A stretch of DNA of 64,000 nucleotides from Cheiracanthium punctorium (lineage: Eukaryota > Arthropoda > Arachnida > Araneae > Cheiracanthiidae). Made by a program: the position numbers and the translations under genes. Numbering within the stretch: position 1 is the first letter of the stretch; every line of letters starts with the position of its first letter. The notes below the pieces were generated by a model. The model saw only the letters and a list, made by a program, of their open reading frames with translations, had not been told where the DNA came from and ran no database searches. The DNA is taken from assembly GCA_038373885.1 (NCBI GenBank), contig JAWZYV010018278.1, forward strand, positions 1 to 64,000. The letters run 5' to 3'. Of the stretch, positions 35,366 to 45,876 are shown in pieces.

Positions 35366-35423
35366 TAAGGCAATGAAAGAGTATATATATATATATATAT
35401 ATATATACTCTTTCATTGCCTTA
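35366..35423. repeat. Perfect 58-bp palindrome with AT core
   Basis: taaggcaatgaaagagt at the left is exactly mirrored by actctttcattgcctta at the right, with a TA run in the middle. This gives a hairpin or cruciform with 17-bp unique arms plus the self-complementary core. Confidence 0.9.
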
Positions 35424-35505
35424 TATATATATATTTATATATATATATATACCATTCGTTTGCAAATAACGTATACTTTAATTTACTATTAATTTATTTT
35501 GCATA

Positions 35506-37157
35506 AGGGGCCGTCTTCATATTTAATCTGCATCAACTTCATTTTTCTCAATGGCAACACTGTATTTTGACTTTATTAAACGAAAGAAAACCTTCAAATT
35601 AACCTAAATTTAAATTTTCCCCAATTATCTACTATAATTTCCGGAGATATTGCGAATTATTTTTGTGCGATTTTAAGGGACTTTCTGCAAATTGAAAAAC
35701 ACTATTTGTAGGTTCCGAACTTTTCGTCTTTCATTCATTTCGCTACGGAAAGTTAAAAGAAATGAATATTATTTGCAAGGAAAATATTGTTTCCAGTTTT
35801 TGTGTCTTTAAGTTTTTTGCACTGAGAATATCAGGGCTAGAAATTAGAATATTTAGTCAGTGGTTCAAATGACCCGTGAGTCCATAACTTCCTTGGTTCG
35901 TGAACATGATTTAAAGGAAAAATACAACTCGACTGCTCACGATTTTGAAAATCTTTCTAATTTTGAAATTGTTAGAGTATTTTTCTTGAAGGTTCTCTTA
36001 GACAGGTGAAATGTTCCCAGGAGCGAGCGGTTGCTCTTTGCACTTCTGACTACAAACACGAATGTTACTCAACTGCGGACGAACTTGAAGAACGGTTTCA
36101 TGATTGAAAATTCATTGTTTGAATTTCCTGTAGAAAACGCAATTACATGTTTGCCGACCCAATATTATCACTGTGTTTGTTATTTCACTTTCTTCGTTTA
36201 ATATTATCGTCTGCAATGTGCAATATTCTTATAAGACTTTTGGCGGTATTTTAATTTATAGTCAGATGAAAATTTAGACAGAAAAACCTGATTTTGAATG
36301 TTTGTAGAATATTTGATAAAGCATGAGGAAGTTCATAGACATGATGTTTCGAATATTAAAAGAGGTCAAATTCATGCCTGGAATGTTGAGTATGTTAGTT
36401 TTTCTGAAATCGAACGTTGTATTGGAAGACATACATCTACTGCATCTAATTCTATACATGGAAAACATTTTATTTGGTGGGATATGCTAGCTGACGCAAC
36501 CATAGACGCTTTATATAATCACCATCAAAATGTAAAAACCTCTAATTTATTTGCTTCAAAATTTGATATTTTTTCAATTCCGCTATCTTTTACTGTTTTT
36601 GCACAAAAGAAATCTAATTTACGTTTATTTTACACAATTTTCAAAAAATTGTCACTGAATAAATTTATATATGGTCCCTTAACTCAGTAAAATAACACAT
36701 TTTATTATAAATTAAACTACTGAACGTAAAAATTTGAAATTTCGCACAGCCATGTAAAATCACTTTTTGCATCTATTTCCATCGAAATTTGGCTAGGTTG
36801 CTATTCATAGTTTTTTTCAATATTAATTTAATAATTCATAATTCCTATTAATATTTTATTAAAAATTATAATAATAGTAAATTATGTTTGGGTTGTTTAG
36901 TTCTAATAATACGAATAAAAATCAGCTTCTTATTATCAATATTATATGAGATATGAATTAAAATATAAAAAAAAAAATTTTTAACATAAGGGGACAGGGA
37001 TTTGGGTGCTCATAACACATTCATTTTCAGTTCAAATTTATTGAAAATGGGTACCTGGGGTTAAAACGAGCTAAATTTTTGAACTATGGAGTGAAATCTA
37101 GGGGTTGCTATTGGTAAAAGAAAAGTTGATGCGAATTTTTATATGGAGACGGCCCCT
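35506..37157. mobile_element. Unclassified 1.65-kb TIR element
   Basis: The ends are inverted copies over about 58 bp. The left reads aaggggccgtcttcatattt; the reversed right reads aaggggccgtctccatataa. Both continue with gcatcaactt and a later (t)caatrgcaac. TA is at both borders, within tgcata/tatgca. The interior contains no recognised transposase. It holds a 130-codon frame and shorter frames in which charged, Cys-containing peptides alternate between frames. It could be a decayed or unfamiliar DNA transposon, or a non-autonomous derivative. Confidence 0.6.
36298..36690 (+). CDS. Unassigned 130-aa frame inside the TIR element
   Basis: An ATG-initiated frame of 130 residues ends at 36690. 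The first half (to about residue 75) is His/Ile-rich with HRHDVSNIKRGQIHAWNVEY and GKHFIWWDMLADATIDALYN. It looks more protein-like than the Lys/Phe-rich second half. No catalytic motif of a known transposase was found. It lies within the 35506-37157 element, so it may be a transposase remnant. It may equally be a chance frame in AT-rich DNA. Confidence 0.25.
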   Translation: MFVEYLIKHEEVHRHDVSNIKRGQIHAWNVEYVSFSEIERCIGRHTSTASNSIHGKHFIWWDMLADATIDALYNHHQNVKTSNLFASKFDIFSIPLSFTVFAQKKSNLRLFYTIFKKLSLNKFIYGPLTQ

Positions 37158-37281
37158 TATGCAGTTTTTATGTATAGCAAATTAAAGTGTACGTGAATCG
37201 TAAACAATTGGTATATGAATCTTTGCTGTTCGACGAACGACGGATGGATAAAGTACAAGTGGGCCTCTTTTTTTTCCGCAG

Positions 37282-37502
37282 CTGTACATGTTATTTATTG
37301 TGAAGGCAGAATCAAACTTACGTTTCCCATCAACATATATTTAGGATATGTCTGGGAATTACAGTGGAGGATGTTTCCACGCATCCTCTTTTGGCTCTTG
37401 CTTTCGACAAGGTACACGGGCTCATGGACCAGATCTAGCTGGTGCTGGTTCTCCAAGGATTGGAAACAACAACAACTTGGACAGGAATCCTGAAAATATG
37501 TA
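37282..37502 (+). CDS. Candidate first coding exon, cut by a MITE
   Basis: A strong acceptor (cctcttttttttccgcag) ends at 37281. After a 66-base leader, ATG at 37348 has G at -3 and opens a GC-richer frame. It begins MSGNYSGGCFHASSFGSCFR and continues with Gly/Asn-rich sequence including AGAGSPRIGNNNNLDRNPE. The TA-flanked element at 37503 starts immediately after codon M51; beyond that the frame runs into transposon sequence and stops at 37554. A GT at 37411 (gacaag|gtacac) or at 37500 could be the donor. The downstream exons and family are unknown. A chance frame cannot be excluded. Confidence 0.4.
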
Positions 37503-38300
37503 CACTGTTAAAAAAACAGTTCAACGTTTCACCGAAATTCCGGTGCCAATTTAGCTGCAACCGGTATTTTGAAAACTGTGGTGCTAAGATTAGCGGTGTT
37601 TCCTCGAGCACCATTATATAGCAAAATTAATACTCACTACTAGAAGAAAAGGCAAAAAAAGTTCTGCTCTCGACTTGAACCCACAACGACTGATTCAAAC
37701 GATCGCGCGTTGACAATTAAGCAACGACTGACAATTTTTTTAGCAAAAACAAATTATATATAGCATTGTTTTATCTCAATTTTCAATACAAAAATTTGTT
37801 GTTAAAAATAGAATATTGAGCTCTGGTATTTTACAGGAGATTTTAGAAAAGTTATAGTAACTCAAAAATATTCATGAGTTATGAGGTATAATCAGTTTCT
37901 GTTCTCATTTAAATGAATGTAAATAGACATTGCTGTGAAACATGTTTATTCGATGTCAAATGTGATAGCTCCTGTACACAGCCTATGTTTTTTAACAAAA
38001 GTTCTTTCTTCCATTTTTGAAAGTTTTTTTTTTTTTTTTTTTAAGAATTCATGAGGCAGTTTTTTCTTATTTTTTTAAATCGCCGCTAACCTCCTAACGC
38101 GAGCAAACGGCGGCCATGTTAGTTCACCGGAAAACTCTGTTTTTCACAGTTGAACCGAAATCTGAGTTCATTTGGTACTTGCCTTTTATAAGACATTTTC
38201 GGGAGAACCATTAATACGGTTCAACGTATATGACACTGGCTGTAACTCTCTGATTTCACCGGTTACTTGGTGAAACGTTTAAGTTACACTTATAACAGTG
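37503..38300. mobile_element. TA-flanked TIR element carrying a tRNA-like insert
   Basis: TA precedes and follows it (37501-37502 and 38301-38302). The left end reads cactgttaaaaaaacagttc; the reversed right end reads cactgttataagtgtaactt. Both continue with acgtttcacc and an accggtg-like segment. The 798-bp interior has a tRNA-like segment at 37660-37735 and a T run near 38022-38042. No transposase is seen. Confidence 0.5.
37660..37735 (-). repeat. tRNA-like SINE head or tRNA pseudogene
   Basis: On the minus strand, gtgggttcaagtcgag is a good B-box/T-arm match. It is preceded by gttgcttaattgtcaacgcg, which resembles a degenerate A box and D arm. The spacing is near that of a tRNA. A full cloverleaf was not verified. 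Confidence 0.4.
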
Positions 38301-38302
38301 TA

Positions 38303-39819
38303 GAAAGAAATCGCTGTGCATGAAATGTTTTTTTATTCTTTTTATGTGCATCAAACAATATCAGTTGTCTATTACGTTGACTGCATGTATGAACTCATGC
38401 ATACACATGCCTTTATACATCTTAACCATCAACTTACATAAGCTAAATTAATGCGAGTTCCTTACTTAAATATGCAGGCTTAATGAAGCGTTTTCGTTTT
38501 TCTCGAAGGACTTTTGTAAAATTGATTAGCATCGATAGTTAATGCAATTTCGAAATTACTAAAAATTTGCAAGAAGCTCTTTATTCATCTAAGAAATTAC
38601 GTTCTCTTTCAGACTGATTGCTTTTCATTTATGCTAGTTACAAATTTATCCCAGAGAATTATTTTACTGAAATTTCAACTCGCAGGAATTAAAATTTTTA
38701 ATTACTTGAAAGAGTTTCTAATTAAAATCTGAATATGTAAATGAAAGTTGCGTGAGTTTGAGCAATGCGACGTTCATTTTTTTGCTAATTTTAGAAGAAA
38801 CTAAAAGATATAGATCATAAATAAGCAATTAAACGAACTTCAATTAAGATTTTGGATTGAGTCTTTTTCGCTAGCAGTTAAAATTAAGATAATTAGTAAT
38901 AAAGAAGGCATACAAGTGAATCGTTTAGCCTCGCCATTAAATAATACTGGTTTAATAGAAACACCTGATGTCTTAAATTTCGCAAATCTTAATAATTTCT
39001 AAATTCGTGAAAATACCGAATGAAAACAAAGCCTAGACATCCAATTTTTCAGACGAAAACTTCTGAAGTCCATACTTTTGTTTGAAAGATTTTTAAACAT
39101 GAATTTTTTAACTTCTTGAATAATTACTTATTCAATTATTAATTGCTTCAGTTTTAAAATTCTCACTGAAGAACTTCATTTCTGTTTATTGAATTTGTAA
39201 GTCTTCCTTTACCCTAAACATAAAATTAACTGGATTTTCAATAAAAGTAAGCAAGAGAATACCTTGGTAATATGCATAGCTATTCAGATACGTAATTTTA
39301 CATCTGGATATGACAATTCTGGAAAGATAATACAGGTTATGGATGAAAAGAATGCGTGCAATTTATAGTCTAGAGAATTAACCTGAACTAACATAAAAAA
39401 ATAAGCTCGAATATTGTCATATTCTTTGAAATTTCTAAATGTTTCTTGGAAAAAAAAAAAACAATCCCTTTCTTTCACAATATAGCATTCCAGGTATCTT
39501 CAGAAGAAACATCCTTCAGCATAAACAAAATAATTCAATTTTATGAATGTCCATTCGGGTGATAGATTTACATGATCAATCGTCGTACACCGTAAAAATG
39601 CTTCATAAATTAAGGACGGTTCCCTCAATTAAAAAATTGAAAAATATTGCAAATTACAGCAGAATTAAAGAAAAATCCAGTTTTACCTAGTATTTTAACT
39701 TTGCCTTTTTTTCTTTGCCTCCTTTTTTTTTTCTAAAAAGTAACTATTAAAACTTGAGATGATGTGCTGATCTTTCTATACCGTTTCTGAAACTTGTGTA
39801 ACCATTCGATGACATGCTA
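38303..39819. other. AT-rich stretch without recognised gene
   Basis: No exon or element was recognised. The minus frame at 39284-39478 is a chance AT-rich frame. Confidence 0.5.
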
Positions 39820-39823
39820 TTAA

Positions 39824-40167
39824 CCCTTTAAGGTGCAACCCTTTCCCAATGCTGAAAAAAGGGCACCCGTTGCCAGTTAGGGCCCGTTAGTTAAGTCGAG
39901 CAATGGCAACGGGTGCCCTTTTTTCAGCATTGGGCAATCTATCCAGCTGTTCTCGCATTCTTCCATTTTTCAGCAGATGTCAGTGCTGTTAAAAATAATC
40001 GTGACCATTTTTTTACGGGAAATGACGTGCTTAAAAAGTAAAGGATTCTCGTGGAGCTATGTCACCCGCACCTATTTTTATAGAAATCCAATCTATTCTT
40101 CGTGACTGTCAACAGTCAAACGTCAGAGTTTGGTGTTCCCAGAGCGGGAACACTGCTCGTTAAAGGG
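39824..40167. mobile_element. Fold-back piggyBac-like MITE (344 bp)
   Basis: TTAA flanks both ends (39820-39823 and 40168-40171). The ends start CCCTTT. It is in the opposite orientation to the copy at 24550-25054 and shares its outer sequence, including the subterminal palindrome gttcccagagcgggaac. Its hairpin arms, 39845-39874 and 39905-39934, are 30 bp and perfectly complementary. The loop and outer arm segments of the longer copy are missing, so this is a shorter derivative. Confidence 0.85.
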
Positions 40168-40171
40168 TTAA

Positions 40172-42372
40172 ACACTACAAATTGATTCAAGGACAAACTC
40201 CAATATGGAACATCAGAGAAGCAGGACGAGAATGAAGTATAGCAGCAGGACATCATCTTTATTCAACACTACTTTTAACAGAAATATGAATTGCAGCCAT
40301 CGAATAAATACTAATTAACACTGGTGTTGATACCCCGGCAGTTACTGGCATATCAAGTGCCTTACATCGAGTATTTTGTGCTTAGGCTGTAAACAACATT
40401 TACGGTTAAAAAAGTAAGTTTAATCAATAATAAAATGTAAAAGTAAATATATATATCAGTTTAATAAATTAATAATTGAGAATGTAATATATTAATCATA
40501 ATGCAAGATACGGTCTTGTATATTTTATCGAAATGAAAAATTGCTAAATGTAAGTGTTTATTTAAAATTACACTGTATTATAAATATTCTACAGGTGTAG
40601 TTTAATTGGAGTATATTTAATTTTATGTAGCATTTACTTTATGTATTCAAATATGGCACTATTTATTGAAATATTACACATTGCTTTACTTATTGACGTG
40701 CAATATTTTAGAAATTCATAAAATATATTTTTTTGGATTAACAGAAGTTTATTGATACTAAAATAAAGACAAAATAGTTTTATTTTAAGACTCTGCCATA
40801 GATGCCTAACAAAAGAATCTGTTCACGTCGTGTACACACCACTACGCTATTAAAACTGAAATTGATATTCAGATAATCTTTTACATTATTGCTGAAATTA
40901 TTTTTCTATTACAGCCATAGATTCCCCAATAATTCATGAACAATTCATGCATTGTATCTATCCCCACTCTTCCCCCACTTTTTCAAACTGTTCACCACAT
41001 AAGTCCTGCGTTGTTAAAAATGATATATTTAGCATTTAGATTGAAAAAATAAATGTTTGACTAATTTGTGCGAAAGTTTTATGAAATAATGTACAAATAA
41101 CAGAAATAATCTGAGTGTTTTTTGTTTTTCACTAGTAAAAAATCAAAGCACTGAAGTTGTTATAAATAACGCATAAAATTGACAATTAAACAAGCACAGC
41201 CGTAAACCCCCTTAAAATTAACTGTACATCCACACACTGTGTGGCTGTACAGTTAATTTTAACTTTATTTCCCTCCTACAAACAGAAAAATAAATGCACA
41301 AGTCGTATAATTTAAAACTAAATATTTCATATCCGATATTCTACTTCTTATTTAGGCTTACTATTAAAAATGTGATGCAGAATTTTCGAGAATAAATATT
41401 TTTATGCAGTTACACTCACAGTAAATAGCTGCTTCTAAGATGCAATTAAACTAATTAAAATTCGCTTTACAATAAGTAAATGAGATTACTGCTCAAGACC
41501 GATGAACGTAATTTTGTTGTCGGGCTGTGAAGGAGGAAAAGGTTTCTTTTTTTTAAATCTAAAATACTTATCATAATTAACATGAATAATTAGGATTTAA
41601 TTAAAATCCTCAAACTCATTACTGAATTCTTTGAAGATAATATTATACTAATGAGTGATGACTATCAGCACTAAAAAAATATGAGGTAGTTTACTAAATT
41701 TCAGCAAGAAGGCGAAAATGTTAATTGATTAAGCCAAAAATAGTGAATAACAAAAAGAAATTGAAAGCTTAGTTTGAGTAACACTATGAAAATATTAATT
41801 TGCCGACAGATATGTTCCTGAAATAATCAGACATATTTTAATAGTGACTACAAATAAAAAGTTTTTTTCATTCAAAAACTACAAAATGAGATCGCAAATT
41901 TCAAAGAAAAAAATCGAGATTTATTTTCCAATGCGAAAGCACTTGAAAGTCCAAGCTAGATAATTTCAACCATGAAAAAAAAAAAAATTATGCTCCGACA
42001 CAATAATAACAAAAACGATAAATACTTAAAAATTCCAAGTTAAAAAAATTACTCTTTGACTCTTTAGAATGCAATTGAAAGTTGCTTTTGTTAACAATAG
42101 AGTATTACTAGCTTTTTTTACAGGGCCTGTTTTGTTACAAGGGCTGTGCTCGTAATTAGTGAACAAGCTACACTCGTGCAACTACTGATCGTGAACGTCG
42201 TTCGGAAACAAAACTCTTTACTTAGTTTACAAACTAGAGCATTCGGAAACAAAACTGAGTGCAGTTAGTGTAAAGATGAGTACACTGTGAGCGGAAATGG
42301 ATTACTTAACTTTCTTTCTTTCTGTGTGTGCGTTGTTTACGCTATCACACGGGCAGAGAAATTAAATAAACT
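40172..42372. other. AT-rich stretch with a hairpin and an old repeat
   Basis: No gene was recognised. It contains the hairpin at 41212-41262. Near 42195-42275 a duplicated ttcggaaacaaaact motif occurs twice about 50 bp apart. Confidence 0.5.
41212..41262. repeat. 24-bp hairpin
   Basis: Arms 41212-41235 and 41239-41262 are complementary with one mismatch, separated by only act. The arm core is ttaactgtac. No T-tract or gene is adjacent, so a terminator role is not supported. It may be the remnant of a small fold-back repeat. Confidence 0.85.
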
Positions 42373-43126
42373 CAGGCGCGCAACCAAGGGAGGGGGTTTT
42401 TAGAGTTAAAACCCCTCCTAGGACAAACTTTTGCCCTTTTTTTGTAAATAATCTGTTGTGTATACATGCCATTTTTAAACACTTTTATTCGCCAACTCGG
42501 TTAAGGATTGAAGGATCATAAGAACATTTTGAATTCCTTTCAAAATTTGTTGATCCAATGCTATGATCCCAAATACGGAAAAATGTAATGGGGAAGTTCT
42601 TTAGAGCTGGTTTCGATATATGAAATGGAAGAGGGTTCCGTGAGAGGGAATTTGCCATGTGGTGTCGAAAGTTACATAGCCAACAAATATGACCAACAAA
42701 CTCACTAAAAGCCTTCGATATTTGTAGTTGGAAAATACTTCCTAATATCTATAGGCTATATCAAATCATTGCAACATTACCAATAACTAATTGTACTGGT
42801 GAGCGTTCTTTTCCACTCTTCGCCTATTAAAAGCGCATCTTTGGAGCACAATTGATGAAAGCAGACTGAATTGACTAGCGATGCTGAACATTTACATAAA
42901 TGTTATCCCTGAAGAAGTATTAACTGAATTGACCAAACAACCCCGACAATTAGATCTTAAATTATAACGTGTAGTATAGTACTTAATTTGTACTTGTACA
43001 TAAATTAAATTGTGAGCAATGTGAATTCATTTTTTGAAATACGTTTTTTACAGACAAAATATATTCGACAATGTTTGACCATTTTTAAGAAACCCCCTCC
43101 ACAGAGAATTTCTAGTTGCGCCCCTG
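42373..43126 (+). mobile_element. hAT deletion derivative with perfect 8-bp duplication
   Basis: aataaact is repeated exactly at 42365-42372 and 43127-43134. The left end reads caggcgcgcaaccaaggg; the reversed right end reads caggggcgcaactagaaatt. It is 754 bp long. The interior keeps only the end of a hAT transposase, so it cannot move by itself. It seems to be the parental type of the short CAGGGGCG MITEs nearby. Confidence 0.9.
42700..42968 (+). pseudogene. hAT transposase C-terminal (dimerisation) fragment
   Basis: Forward frames give IATLPITNCTGERSF, then after a one-base shift STLRLLKAHLWSTIDESRLN, a stop, and LAMLNIYINVIPEEVLTEL. This is the classic hAT C-terminal dimerisation block, normally LP-(V/I)-(T/S)-ER-(S/V)FS-x-L-(R/K)-x-(L/I)K-x-x-LR-S-x-M. 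The N-terminal BED finger and catalytic core are absent. At least one frameshift and one stop are present, so it is a relic. Confidence 0.8.
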
Positions 43127-43134
43127 AATAAACT

Positions 43135-45300
43135 GAGATTGTTTGGGAACTCAACGAAACTAAGTACACTAAATAAATTAGAGTTCTAGTTTCCAATCGT
43201 GTATAAACCAAAACGGGATTTTATTTACGAATACACCCCATATAGTTATATTATAATAAGAGGAACACTCAACAATGAACTGTTTTTAAATGGCAAAACT
43301 AGTTTAAAACTTTGCAAAATAACGAGATTTTGCCAGCTTTATTTTACAAAGTTTTTAATTAGTTACAACTATATTTTGATGATTCTTGTCGTTGCTCTTG
43401 GGAAAGAGGTTTCTAAGAATGATATCCATTTATTGTGAATATTTTTTAAAAACTACATATAATAAAAATTAACAGGGTATAGTTAATAAAGAGGAAATAA
43501 CATTATTTCTGAAAACTTCGAAATAAATTATATTTTTAATTGTAGTAAAAGATAGTTTTTAAAAAGTTATATTTATTAGACGATTTCAGAAAAAATTAAT
43601 CATACAATGCTCATAAATATGTATTAAAACTTGAATTTGAATTAGAACAGCCTTTAGCAAGCCGAATATTTTTGAAAGAAATTTCATGGAATACTAAAAT
43701 TCATTCATTGTGTTAAACAGATATAAAACTGGAAATCTGATATTAAAGCATTTTGTGTCTGATATTAAAATTTTTGGCGCTATTTTCTTTTTCCTTAATA
43801 ATTGAAATCCCATGGTCCACTACTTACACTCATCAAATTTGGTTATGTTTCGCCCAACACTTTATTCGCTAGAGGGCTCTGAACACCTTACGTTATTGTA
43901 TAACTAACCTGTTTCGATCTATTTAGTCTTTTCTTCCTGAAGATGTTAACTATATTGAACATATGTTTTTTAAATAGCGTCATCCATAACTAGTATAATA
44001 AAGTTTATTTACTAAATTTCGTAACGCTGTAATGCATGCTTTTTCGAGTAACATTCTTTAAAGAAATATTTAAGCTATCAGATTAAAGTTATTTGTTGAT
44101 TTTTACATACTATATACAAGGATAAGTGACAAAAGTTATATCAGTTAATTTTGTGACTTACATAGTGACTCTTCACCAAAGAGCCATGAAATTTCATTTA
44201 TAAAGCAAACTAGGCTCACTCTATCAAGTAAGTTAAAAAATAACAACGTGTATTGAAAATTTAAAAGATACATAACAAAATTTATATCAATTTGTGACTT
44301 ACTAAGTGACTACCCTTCGAAATATTCAATTATTTAAGATTCAGTTGTACTGTACCAAGATCAAGATGAATCGCAATGTGATCAAAAGAAACAGCAAAAA
44401 ATGAAGATAAAGAAAAAAAAAACTCCTCAGCATGCATTTGCGACTTCCTATAGTAAATACGCAGAATGGATTATAGAGTTCCGTATTCAACAAAACAACG
44501 GAAGACTTAGTATAAGCTGATTTAGCATTAAAGGATTATAGAAGTTCAAACAAGGCATTTTGCCATCCGATTACACTAAAAATACTGTGGTATCCCTTTT
44601 CTATGATTTGAAATAGCCCCAAACTCATAAATACCAGACGATATATTCCACTCATTGTTTTGAATATAAAACCTTGTATTTTTATGTGTCCATATTTATG
44701 TGTCCATGTATAAAATTTTGCGAGAGAGTTTTTACTAATAAAGAAAGGTAACTGGGCTAAAACAAAATATTTTACTATTGTTTTCTGTTAGAAAGTGATA
44801 ACGCTTCTTTTCGATTTGAATTATTTCCACTCATATCGCATTCAACTTGGGCATATTTATGTAACCGTTAAAGCTTGAGAAGTGTTAATGTGCACATCAT
44901 TTATGTTTTATGAGCACTAACTGATTGTAAGCAAAAGATTTGACTGATTTTAAGTTAAACTGTAGCAACATGAGTGACATAATGCTAGTCTTAAAGATAA
45001 AGTAAGAATACTTTTTTGTCCTGTAACGTCCTGAATCTCTTATATAGAAAATAGGTTCCTCGCTCATTTTTGGGTGATGTGTCCATTAAAGTTTTCAGTA
45101 TCGTAGAAGTTCAAAACTTTTAAAATTTTCCTTTTATTTGGCCTTCTACTTTCTCTTCCTAATCTCAGTCGCTGCCTCTAATCTTCTTTTTACATTTCGC
45201 TTGAGAGTTCTAAAACACAGGGCTCTATAGTTTTACGTTTAGAATTTGCTATACTATATGAACTTTACCCTTAAGCTAAAGCAAATTTTCAATTAACACT
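43135..45300. other. AT-rich stretch without recognised gene
   Basis: Two related segments containing ttgtgacttac and agtgact occur about 145 bp apart (44134-44177 and 44281-44325). No exon was seen. Confidence 0.45.
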
Positions 45301-45309
45301 ACTTAGTTT

Positions 45310-45770
45310 CAATCGTTGACATAACAAAAGATATCCACATGCCGGATCTTCAAATGTCGGAGTATTGCTCATCTATGGAGTCAACCGGGACTTTGTTGTC
45401 GTTCGTTGCAGACTTCGAATAAACGACAGAATGATGATGCCGCTAGTACCATCTGTCTTTGTGTATTCGTTTGATCGGGTCACCATTGAAAGGAGAGTGC
45501 GGGAGAAATATTGTACTGAACTCGAAGCGCTGAGTACGGTGATTTCAGGCATTATCCAATCGGATAAAAGGTACTCTTTTGCCCAGTCTCCAGTTGCTTA
45601 GATGTAACTTCGCGCTAGTGATAGCTTGTCGGAAACAACTGTGTGAAAACTGCCGACTAGACAACAAAAAGCATTTGGATGTGCTGCAGTATGAGAAGGC
45701 TGAATCTTTTTTAACTATAAGATAAGGCCAGTTATGGAGGCAGCTACAGCGGGCGCTAGAAAAATATTTA
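45310..45770. other. Unassigned GC-richer island
   Basis: All three minus frames and one plus frame stay partly open between 45365 and 45601. Composition is coding-like compared with the flanks. No ATG begins the plus frame and no family was recognised. It may be a fragment of an old retroelement or SINE. Confidence 0.3.
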
Positions 45771-45876
45771 ACACAATATGTTTACACTCAATATATTTAA
45801 TTGTCGTCCACTTAAAATGAATAACTTCATATTGAATTTTTATTACATGCGAAAGTCGGAATTGCATTTCCTTCTA

